Below, piece after piece: positions 1-5,100 of a stretch of DNA of 5,100 nucleotides. The notes beneath the pieces were generated by a model. The model worked only from the letters and a program-made list of their open reading frames with translations. It had not been told where the DNA came from and did not search any database. This DNA is from Lachnospiraceae bacterium. Lineage in GTDB: Bacteria > Bacillota > Clostridia > Lachnospirales > Lachnospiraceae. The position numbers and the translations under genes are program-made. Within the stretch, counting starts at the first letter, position 1. Each line of letters starts with the position of its first letter. The stretch is taken from NCBI GenBank assembly GCA_014804495.1, contig JAAUZS010000109.1, positions 2,265 through 7,364 of the forward strand, written 5' to 3'.

Positions 1-137
1 TGTTTTCTGATATAATGCTGCTCAAATAGACGAATCATTTTGCCATACCTCATTACTCTATTTTTTATATTATTGTAGTTCTTTCCATGCCATCTTTCAA
101 TACAATCCCAATCGTAAAAATCATAGCATTTATACAT
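1..137 (-). CDS. possible 5' part of a minus-strand gene, hypothetical, cut by left edge
   Basis: An open frame starts with ATG at 137 and reads leftward for 45 codons to the window edge without a stop. Its product begins MYKCYDFYDWDCIERWHGKN and is rich in aromatic and basic residues. I do not recognise a family. An in-frame TAA lies two codons upstream, so the start is fixed at this ATG if the gene is real. The only Shine-Dalgarno-like run (AAGG) sits just one base before the ATG, which is unusually close and weakens the call. If real, the gene is divergent from the LURP-one/MATE operon and shares its regulatory gap. It could equally be a chance open stretch or a decayed remnant. Confidence 0.25.
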   Translation of the reverse strand, partial: MYKCYDFYDWDCIERWHGKNYNNIKNRVMRYGKMIRLFEQHYIRK

Positions 138-143
138 ACCTTA

Positions 144-152
144 TGCTATACT
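144..152 (+). promoter_or_regulatory. candidate extended -10 promoter for the LURP-one/MATE operon
   Basis: TGCTATACT fits the extended -10 pattern TGnTATAAT with one mismatch. No good -35 hexamer is seen 16-19 bases upstream, which an extended -10 can tolerate. Transcription would start near 158-160, giving a leader of about 50 bases before the ATG at 212. The last base of the -10 is the first base of the inverted repeat at 152-179, so a protein bound there would block this promoter. Confidence 0.35.
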
Positions 153-179
153 AATCTCAGGCTCGACAGCCTGAGATTA
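152..179. repeat. perfect 12+12 base inverted repeat, likely operator or hairpin
   Basis: The arms TAATCTCAGGCT (152-163) and AGCCTGAGATTA (168-179) are exact reverse complements around a CGAC centre. There is no T-run on either strand next to the stem, so it is not a standard intrinsic terminator. Its place directly at the candidate -10/start site and between divergent reading frames suits a DNA operator for a dimeric repressor. Short direct copies of TATGCTA flank it at 142-148 and 183-189. A structured leader RNA or a terminator lacking a U-tract remain alternatives. Confidence 0.7.
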
Positions 180-211
180 TGATATGCTAATAAACGCAGT
201 GAGGATACATA

Positions 212-682
212 ATGAAACTATTAATAAAGCAAAGAGTATTTTCTTGGACTGATTCATATGATGTTTACGACGAAAGCGGAAATATAAGATATTTCGTCAA
301 AGCAGAGCTCTTGGCATTAGGGCATCAACTCCATGTATATGACCATAACAAAAATGAAATAGGCGTAATACATCAGAAAATACTGACCTTTCTTCCCGCT
401 TTTGAAATCGAAATCGGAGGAAGAAAAAAGGGATTGATCCAAAAGCAGTTTTCATTCCTTAATCCAAAATATGAAATCAACTATAACGGCTGGCGAGTAG
501 AGGGAAATTTCCTTGGCTGGGACTATGACGTTTATAACGGGTGCAGCAGAATTATTCATATTTCCAAAGAAATACTCAGTTGGGGAGACACATATGTAAT
601 CGACTATGCTAATCCGGCAGATGAACTTGACGGACTGCTCTTAGTCATTGCCATCGACGCGGCTAATTGTAATAATGATTAA
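212..682 (+). CDS. LURP-one-related family protein (YxjI-like)
   Basis: The 156-residue product matches the LURP-one-related/YxjI family, whose fold is that of the tubby C-terminal domain and phospholipid scramblases: a closed beta-barrel around a central hydrophobic helix. The family has no established biochemical role in bacteria. Visible hallmarks are the opening MKLLIKQRVFSWTDSYDVYD, the strand pair at 36-66 (LGHQLHVYD, then EIGVIHQKILTFLPAFEI), the segment GWRVEGNFLGWDYDVYN (93-109), the strand ILSWGDTYVIDY (121-132), and the hydrophobic helix DELDGLLLVIAIDAANC at 137-153. Length is normal for bacterial members and there is no signal peptide. GAGG at 201-204, seven bases before the ATG, supports the start. 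The stop lies 18 bases before the MATE gene, so the two are probably co-transcribed. The family call is firm. A link to the membrane or to efflux is inference from context. Confidence 0.88.
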   Translation: MKLLIKQRVFSWTDSYDVYDESGNIRYFVKAELLALGHQLHVYDHNKNEIGVIHQKILTFLPAFEIEIGGRKKGLIQKQFSFLNPKYEINYNGWRVEGNFLGWDYDVYNGCSRIIHISKEILSWGDTYVIDYANPADELDGLLLVIAIDAANCNND

Positions 683-700
683 AAAAGAAAGGCATTCATC

Positions 701-2065
701 ATGTCTGATACAAATACATCAAAAACTCTTTTAACGGAGGGCACAATCTGGAAGAAAATTCTTGCATTTGCCTTTCCTCTTTTTTTGGGAAATGTTTTCC
801 AACAACTTTATAATATGGCGGATTCCCTGATTGTGGGAAATTTTATCAATTCCGATGCACTGGCAGCCGTCAGTTCATCAGGCAGCGTCATTTTCCTGCT
901 GGTTGGATTTTTCGGCGGAATATCAGTGGGCGCCGGTGTCGTCATTGCCCGCTATTTTGGAGCGAGGGAAACTGATAAAGTACAGCTTTCCGTACATACT
1001 GCTGTCGCATTCGGTATAGCCTCCGGTATTATTCTGACGGTTGTAGGCGTTCTGCTTACGCCCAAGATACTGATTCTGATGGGAACGCCAGCCGATGTGC
1101 TGCCCAATTCCATACTGTACTTTAGGATTTATTTCTGCGGCTCGCTTGCTTTTGTCCTTTACAATATTTTCGTAGGTATATTACAGGCAACCGGTGACAG
1201 CAGACATCCTCTGATGTACCTGATTATTTCCTCAGTCACCAACATAGTATTGGACCTGCTTTTCGTGGCGGTACTTCACTTAGGCGTCGGCTCTGCTGCT
1301 GCCGCTACCATTATTTCTCAGTTTATAAGCGCAGCTTTATGTTTTTACCGTCTGACACATATTGATGCGGAATACAGGATTAGGGTAAGAAGCATCCGCT
1401 TTGACATCTATATGTTAAAGCAGATAATCAGAAATGGTATTCCGACAGGCATACAAAATTCGGTAATTGCCCTTGCAAACATTGTTGTACAGTCCAATAT
1501 TAATGCTTTTGGCAAGATGGCTGTAGCCGGATGCGGCTCCTATTCTAAAATAGAAGGATTCGGATTTCTTCCCATCACCTGTTTTTCCATGGCGCTTACT
1601 ACCTTTATCAGTCAGAACCTTGGAGCCAGACAGTATGACCGTGCCAAGAAGGGCGCGCGCTTCGGCATTCTTTGCTCTGTAATAACGGCGGAAATTATCG
1701 GAATACTCATTTATATTTTTTCACCGGTTCTTATTTCCGCATTCAACAGCGAGCCCGAGGTTGTCGCTTTCGGCGTTATACAGGCTCATACCGTTACATT
1801 ATTTTACTGCCTATTGTCATACTCACATTGCCTTGCGGGTATTTTCAGGGGAGCCGGGCGTTCTACTGTTCCCATGATTGTCATGCTTATATGCTGGTGT
1901 GTTATACGTGTGACATATATTACCATAATTGTAAGGTATATTCCGGTAATTAACGTTATCTTCTGGGCATATCCGCTCACGTGGTTTTTGAGCAGCGTTA
2001 TTTTTACAATATTTTACTTTAAATCCGACTGGATACATACTTATGAAAAGAAAAAAATTGCTTAA
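701..2065 (+). CDS. MATE family multidrug efflux transporter
   Basis: This is a complete 454-residue member of the multidrug and toxic compound extrusion family, integral to the cytoplasmic membrane. These proteins export cationic drugs and metabolites in exchange for Na+ or H+. About twelve hydrophobic segments can be traced (roughly 17-37, 60-80, 98-120, 133-160, 170-192, 196-216, 245-268, 286-306, 318-345, 357-382, 389-411, 417-440), in two related halves. Family motifs are visible: FPLFLGNVFQQLYNMADSLI (25-44) in helix 1; the paired loop motifs ARYFGARETDKV (83-94) and SQNLGARQYDRAKKG (304-318); LQATGDSRHP (161-170) and its second-half echo FRGAGRSTVPM (382-392). D41 in helix 1 is typical of this bacterial group. 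GAAAGG at 687-692, eight bases before the ATG, supports the start. It follows the LURP-one gene closely and probably shares its promoter. Substrate and coupling ion cannot be told from sequence. No obvious terminator follows it. Confidence 0.95.
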   Translation: MSDTNTSKTLLTEGTIWKKILAFAFPLFLGNVFQQLYNMADSLIVGNFINSDALAAVSSSGSVIFLLVGFFGGISVGAGVVIARYFGARETDKVQLSVHTAVAFGIASGIILTVVGVLLTPKILILMGTPADVLPNSILYFRIYFCGSLAFVLYNIFVGILQATGDSRHPLMYLIISSVTNIVLDLLFVAVLHLGVGSAAAATIISQFISAALCFYRLTHIDAEYRIRVRSIRFDIYMLKQIIRNGIPTGIQNSVIALANIVVQSNINAFGKMAVAGCGSYSKIEGFGFLPITCFSMALTTFISQNLGARQYDRAKKGARFGILCSVITAEIIGILIYIFSPVLISAFNSEPEVVAFGVIQAHTVTLFYCLLSYSHCLAGIFRGAGRSTVPMIVMLICWCVIRVTYITIIVRYIPVINVIFWAYPLTWFLSSVIFTIFYFKSDWIHTYEKKKIA

Positions 2066-2305
2066 TAATTTTAGCATTAACTCAATGCATATGACCAATT
2101 TAATTAGTATACTGCTTATCAAAATGGTACACAACAACCTTAAAGCTTATCCTTATATTTGCATAATTATATAGTAATATTGCACAATACTATATCTTGT
2201 CTCATTCCAGTGTCTTAACCTTTCTGTTATACCATATTATGATTTTTTATTAACATTATCGTAATTACGTGATGTTTTTTTCTACACCAAAACATGATAA
2301 ATTAT

Positions 2306-2334
2306 TTGCTTTTTTATTTCATATACTTTATTAT
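2306..2334 (+). promoter_or_regulatory. candidate sigma-A-type promoter for the PD-(D/E)XK-like gene
   Basis: TTGCTT (2306-2311, three of six matches including the TTG core) is followed after exactly 17 bases by TATTAT (2329-2334, five of six matches). Transcription would start near 2341, about 64 bases before the ATG at 2405. If used, this promoter lies inside the longer reading frame from 2294 and rules that start out. The DNA is very AT-rich, so chance matches are easy. Confidence 0.3.
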
Positions 2335-2390
2335 CTATATATCAGCATTTCTTATATGTTCTACAAAGCATCATGCTTTATCAATTATAC

Positions 2391-2396
2391 GAAAGG
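2391..2396 (+). promoter_or_regulatory. ribosome binding site that decides the start at 2405
   Basis: GAAAGG lies eight bases before the ATG at 2405, the same sequence and spacing as the MATE gene's site at 687-692. The competing ATG at 2294 has no purine-rich Shine-Dalgarno sequence before it, only a T-run and CTACACCAAAAC. Confidence 0.8.
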
Positions 2397-2404
2397 TATA
2401 TTCT

Positions 2405-3253
2405 ATGGCTAATCTTAAGATTAAAAAACTATCTTCAAAAAAACAGCATGTCAATTGGCATGAAGCAGCTGCCTGCGCTGTACAAATTGACTTACGAGAT
2501 TATAATCATCTACTTGAATTTTTTACAGAATATCCACTCGGCAAAAAAGGATATTACCGAATCGATTTGCTCCTGATTAAAAAATTATCATACCAGCCAA
2601 TTCCTAAAAATATCGCTAATATTTTCACAACATTTAATCTTTTTGAAATCAAAGGGCTTGGTTCTTCCATAAATACAGACTGCTATTATAAAACGATCGG
2701 TTATGCATGCTTTCTCATTGAACAGTCCGGTAAAACCAACCAGTACGTCAACAGCGATATCAGCCTGTCATTTTTGTGTCTGCATTACCCCCAAAAACTA
2801 ATTAAACATTTAACGCAAAAACGACATTTAATAGTTGAAAAATCTGCTCCTGGGGTTTATCATATCATTAATGAGATATTTCTTACACAGATTATCGTCA
2901 CCCGTGAATTATCCCCCGATGACACTCTGTATCTACGCTGCCTGACTGATAACCTATACGATTCAGCTTTGGTTGGCCGGCTTGCAGACGACTGCAGTTG
3001 TCATACGGATCAGAATATTTATATACGCTATTTAGATCAGATTACCACCGCCAACAATATAAGGAAAGGAGACACAGCAATGGTATGTGAAGGACTTTTA
3101 AATCTGTTCGGTACAAGTTCCGAAGAAATCATCAGCCGCACTAGAGAGGAGGAAGCAGCATTTTATCAGCCAAAGATTGATGAATTATCCTCTCAGATAA
3201 ATTATCTACAGAACCTTTTAATACAGAATAATATTCCATTTAATTTGGAATAG
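2405..3253 (+). CDS. PD-(D/E)XK nuclease-like protein with C-terminal coiled coil, Lachnospiraceae-type
   Basis: The 282-residue product resembles, from memory, a family often found in Lachnospiraceae and usually labelled hypothetical or Rpn/transposase-like nuclease. The motif order fits a PD-(D/E)XK fold: a helix-1 glutamate in NWHEAAACA (E20), then YRIDLLLIKK (D54), then NLFEIKG (E81-x-K83), then a helix YYKTIGYA (94-101) similar to the QxxxY motif of RecB-like nucleases. Downstream are SDISLSFLCLHYPQKLIKHL (117-136), a segment ending IIVTRELSPDD (163-173), and VCEGLLNLFGTSSEEII (227-243). The C-terminus from about 245 is a charged heptad-like coiled coil ending in NNIPFNLE. The start was set at 2405 because it has a good ribosome binding site, and because the preceding 37 codons are T-rich and spell a spurious membrane helix. 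The gene appears monocistronic. Whether it cuts DNA, and its biological role, are unknown. A solitary member of a multicopy, possibly mobile, family is plausible. Confidence 0.75.
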   Translation: MANLKIKKLSSKKQHVNWHEAAACAVQIDLRDYNHLLEFFTEYPLGKKGYYRIDLLLIKKLSYQPIPKNIANIFTTFNLFEIKGLGSSINTDCYYKTIGYACFLIEQSGKTNQYVNSDISLSFLCLHYPQKLIKHLTQKRHLIVEKSAPGVYHIINEIFLTQIIVTRELSPDDTLYLRCLTDNLYDSALVGRLADDCSCHTDQNIYIRYLDQITTANNIRKGDTAMVCEGLLNLFGTSSEEIISRTREEEAAFYQPKIDELSSQINYLQNLLIQNNIPFNLE

Positions 3254-3283
3254 CAGAGTTTTTATACGAAGCTGCTTACTGCA

Positions 3284-3502
3284 TTAATTAGTTGAAGTGT
3301 GTTTTTCTTTTATATGTTGACAAATATCTTCAACTTCACAATCTAATATTTCACATAAATGATCAATTGTTATAGTTTTGATTACCATATTCTTTCTTAA
3401 ACGAAATAATTGTGCCTCATTTATATTATAATCTTTAATCAATGAGTATTGAGATATACCTTTCCGTTTCATTGTTTCCCATAATCGGTCATATATTATC
3501 AT
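3284..3502 (-). CDS. small Cro/CI (XRE) family helix-turn-helix regulator
   Basis: This 72-residue protein is essentially a single helix-turn-helix domain of the compact Cro/CI group (YozG-like, COG3655). The recognisable core is the opening IIYDRLWETMKRKGISQYSL, followed by the recognition-helix region NINEAQLFRLRKN (27-39), the helix TITIDHLCEILDCEVEDI (43-60), and a short basic tail. It has no sensor or dimerisation domain beyond the fold, so it probably acts as a small dimeric DNA binder. GAAAGGA (plus-strand 3514-3520, read on the minus strand) lies 11 bases before the ATG, a slightly long but acceptable spacing. It is divergent from the glycosyltransferase gene, with 208 bases between them that hold a palindrome suited to be its operator. 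It converges with the PD-(D/E)XK-like gene, leaving only 30 bases between the two stops. Its targets are inferred from position only. Confidence 0.85.
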   Translation of the reverse strand: MIIYDRLWETMKRKGISQYSLIKDYNINEAQLFRLRKNMVIKTITIDHLCEILDCEVEDICQHIKEKHTSTN

Positions 3503-3710
3503 TTTTTATTAATTCCTTTCTATTTTTTATGCTTAGAAGAAATTTTTATTGCTTTTTCATAATTATTGCATTAGAATATAAAGAACAATATTGTTCGTAA
3601 GAGAACAATGTATGTGTAAACGACCTGAATAAAGTATGGAAATTGTATTTAAAATATTTCACTTCAAAATACTTTGTGATTAAAAAGACTGCTTATGGTA
3701 GGAAAAAAGA
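3503..3710. promoter_or_regulatory. divergent regulatory region between the XRE regulator and the glycosyltransferase
   Basis: These 208 AT-rich bases hold no coding frame I can support. The centre carries the palindrome and extra half-site described separately. A weak plus-strand promoter candidate, TTGTTC (3591-3596) and TGTAAA (3615-3620) with an 18-base spacer, overlaps the palindrome and would start near 3627, giving a leader of about 85 bases. On the minus strand TTGTTC also lies within the palindrome (plus positions 3583-3588), but I find no convincing -10 for the regulator. The GT ribosome binding site is TAGGAA at 3699-3704. Confidence 0.4.
3583..3609. promoter_or_regulatory. candidate operator: 14-base palindrome plus third half-site
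   Basis: GAACAATATTGTTC at 3583-3596 is a perfect 14-base palindrome. A further copy of the half-site GAACAAT lies at 3603-3609, exactly 20 bases from the first copy, about two helical turns, so it would present on the same DNA face. Placement midway between the regulator start and the glycosyltransferase start suggests autoregulation and/or control of the glycosyltransferase by the neighbouring XRE protein. The sites are seen directly. Binding is inference. Confidence 0.55.
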
Positions 3711-5100
3711 ATGGAATATGAAAAAATAAGAAATGAAGATTATAAATTATCAATCATTATTCCTGTATATAATGTTGAAAAATATGTGAAACGCTGTCTT
3801 AATAGTATTATTAGACAGTCATATCATAATTTAGAAATTTTGGTTGTCAACGATGGTTCGACAGACGGTTCTGGTGAAATTGTAAAACAAATACAAAAAA
3901 TAGATAAAAGAATCAAAATATTAGAACATCGTAAAAATATGGGATTGTTTCATGCTCGCATTACAGGTGTGGAAGCAGCAACGGGTGATTACATTGGATT
4001 TGTTGATAGTGATGATTATGTTTCAATGGATTTTTTTAGAGGATTAATTTACCGAGCGGTAGAAACAGATGCAGATATTGTTGTAGGTAAAGTGACATAT
4101 GAAGATGAAACTGGGTACAAATATGTTCATAATATATATGATTCCTATGACTTTGGAATAAAAGAAGGCGTTGATATTCTGCAATCTTTTTGGCATCAGC
4201 AAGGACAATGCTTTATTTGGCATACAATTTGGAACAAAATATATGATAAAAAAATTTGGGAAAAAATACTACCGATTCTAAAAAAACAGAAAAAGCATTT
4301 GATAATGTGCGAAGACTTTTTGTTTTCGTCTATTATATTTAATTACTCCAAACGGTTAGCAGGCTGCAAATATGGATGCTATTACTATTTTCAGAATGCT
4401 GGGGCGTCGACTTCTCTGCATGGAGATAGGGAAAAGTTTAAGAAAAATATAAATGATCTAATAGAAGCATTCCGATTTGTACGATATATAATCACTCGTA
4501 AAGATTACAATTATGATGCTGTTTACTATTTGGACAGATGGGAAGCATTATACAAATATTACTGGTATCAAAATATTTTTAACAGTACATTAAAAGAATT
4601 TGATAAAGCAAGACTTATTAAACTACTTGACAACGGTCTTGTGAAAAAAGAAATATCTGAAAATCCCGATTTTTTCTATTCTGTTACATCAGCTTATGAT
4701 AATAGGTATAATGACATTATTGATAAAATCGCAAGTCCTGATATCAAGTATATCAGTTTTGATGTTTTTGATACTGCACTTCTACGCCCCTTTTATAGTC
4801 CTGACGATTTATTTAAAATGTTAGAACATGAATTTAAATCATTAGTACCTCATGAAAGAAGGTCTTTTAGTGATATTAGAAAACACGCAGAAGCGAGTGT
4901 CAGAAAAGAAAAGATATATGAATCCAGTCATCCGGTAGAGGAGATCTCTTTGGATGATATATATACAAAAATAAAGCAGTATACTTCTCTAACACAAGAA
5001 CAGCTCCATAGAATGAAGAATTGTGAAATCAAAGCAGAACTAAAATATTGCCATAAAAGAAATAGTATATTTAACCTGTACCTTGCTGCTATGCATCTTA
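3711..5100 (+). CDS. family 2 glycosyltransferase fused to a HAD-like domain, cut by right edge
   Basis: The frame opens at ATG 3711, preceded by TAGGAA at 3699-3704, and runs 463 codons to the window edge without a stop. Residues 12 to about 230 form a GT-A glycosyltransferase family 2 domain: the opening strand LSIIIPVYNVEKYV (13-26), the nucleotide-binding NDGSTD (47-52), the metal/nucleotide-binding DSDD (99-102, DXD motif), and a probable catalytic-base ED pair at 201-202 (MCEDFLF). An aromatic-rich helical linker (about 240-340) follows. From 346 begins a HAD-superfamily domain of the COG5610 kind, IKYISFDVFDTALLRP, with D351 as the expected nucleophile. The rest of that domain lies outside the window. 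There are no membrane segments, so the protein is probably cytoplasmic or peripheral. It likely transfers a sugar from a nucleotide donor onto a surface polysaccharide, teichoic-type polymer or glycoprotein glycan. Donor and acceptor cannot be told. It may be the first gene of a glycan cluster continuing to the right. Confidence 0.9.
   Translation, partial: MEYEKIRNEDYKLSIIIPVYNVEKYVKRCLNSIIRQSYHNLEILVVNDGSTDGSGEIVKQIQKIDKRIKILEHRKNMGLFHARITGVEAATGDYIGFVDSDDYVSMDFFRGLIYRAVETDADIVVGKVTYEDETGYKYVHNIYDSYDFGIKEGVDILQSFWHQQGQCFIWHTIWNKIYDKKIWEKILPILKKQKKHLIMCEDFLFSSIIFNYSKRLAGCKYGCYYYFQNAGASTSLHGDREKFKKNINDLIEAFRFVRYIITRKDYNYDAVYYLDRWEALYKYYWYQNIFNSTLKEFDKARLIKLLDNGLVKKEISENPDFFYSVTSAYDNRYNDIIDKIASPDIKYISFDVFDTALLRPFYSPDDLFKMLEHEFKSLVPHERRSFSDIRKHAEASVRKEKIYESSHPVEEISLDDIYTKIKQYTSLTQEQLHRMKNCEIKAELKYCHKRNSIFNLYLAAMHL

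Larger units (their letters stand above)
2066..2404. other. 339-base AT-rich intergenic region
   Basis: I see no RNA gene, mobile element end or convincing coding frame here. There is no strong intrinsic terminator behind the MATE gene. The best hairpin has only a five-base stem (GCATT 2074-2078 with AATGC 2084-2088) and no T-tract. A second small stem, AAAGCA/TGCTTT (2365-2379), lies in the leader of the next gene. The right end holds the candidate promoter and ribosome binding site of the gene starting at 2405. A reading frame in phase with that gene stays open back to an ATG at 2294, but it looks untranslated. Confidence 0.6.

Noticed and set aside
142..189. TATGCTA direct repeats around the inverted repeat as insertion-site duplications of a small mobile element
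   Set aside because: The enclosed 34 bases are too short for a mobile element and contain only the palindrome; the repeats are AT-rich and easily arise by chance.
1672..1953. Second plus-strand open frame inside the MATE gene
   Set aside because: It is out of frame with a full-length, uninterrupted transporter and has no ribosome binding site or family resemblance; the same holds for the short frame at 831-1019.
2074..2088. Small hairpin after the MATE stop as a terminator
   Set aside because: The stem is only five A/T-rich base pairs and no T-tract follows, so it does not meet the pattern of an intrinsic terminator.
1823..2137. Minus-strand open frame of 104 codons overlapping the end of the MATE gene
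   Set aside because: It lies mostly antisense to a clearly coding, conserved membrane protein and its product has no recognisable domain or composition of a real protein.
2373..2576. Plus-strand frame of 67 codons overlapping the nuclease-like gene start
   Set aside because: It overlaps the better-supported gene from 2405 in another frame and has no ribosome binding site or recognisable product.
3284..3502. XRE protein as antitoxin of a toxin-antitoxin pair
   Set aside because: No small toxin-like gene is adjacent on the same strand; the nearest genes are a convergent nuclease-like gene and a divergent glycosyltransferase.

Overview
The window looks like a piece of the chromosome of a low-GC Gram-positive anaerobe, most likely a gut clostridium of the Lachnospiraceae type. 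The evidence is AT-rich DNA, GAAAGG/GAGG-type ribosome binding sites 6-11 bases before the starts, and a PD-(D/E)XK-type protein that resembles from memory a family common in Lachnospiraceae. The taxonomic call is inference, as no rRNA or marker gene is present.

Left part (1-2065). A possible gene start on the minus strand runs off the left edge. It is separated from a two-gene plus-strand operon by about 75 bases that contain a perfect 12+12 base inverted repeat and an overlapping extended -10 promoter candidate. The operon encodes a small LURP-one-related (YxjI-like, tubby/scramblase-fold) protein and, 18 bases later, a complete MATE-family multidrug efflux transporter.

Middle (2066-3253). 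A 339-base AT-rich gap without a recognisable gene or terminator leads to a 282-residue protein with the motif order of a PD-(D/E)XK nuclease fold and a C-terminal coiled coil. Its start is best placed at 2405. The longer reading from 2294 adds an apparent membrane helix that is probably not translated.

Right part (3284-5100). A small Cro/CI-type regulator on the minus strand faces away from a plus-strand gene that is cut by the right edge. The latter encodes a GT-A family 2 glycosyltransferase fused to a HAD-like domain, an architecture typical of cell-surface polysaccharide loci. The 208 bases between them carry a perfect 14-base palindrome plus a third matching half-site, a good operator candidate for the small regulator. 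A working picture is an export/stress operon on the left, a lone nuclease-like gene in the middle, and the possible regulated entry into a surface-glycan cluster on the right. The three blocks need not be functionally linked.
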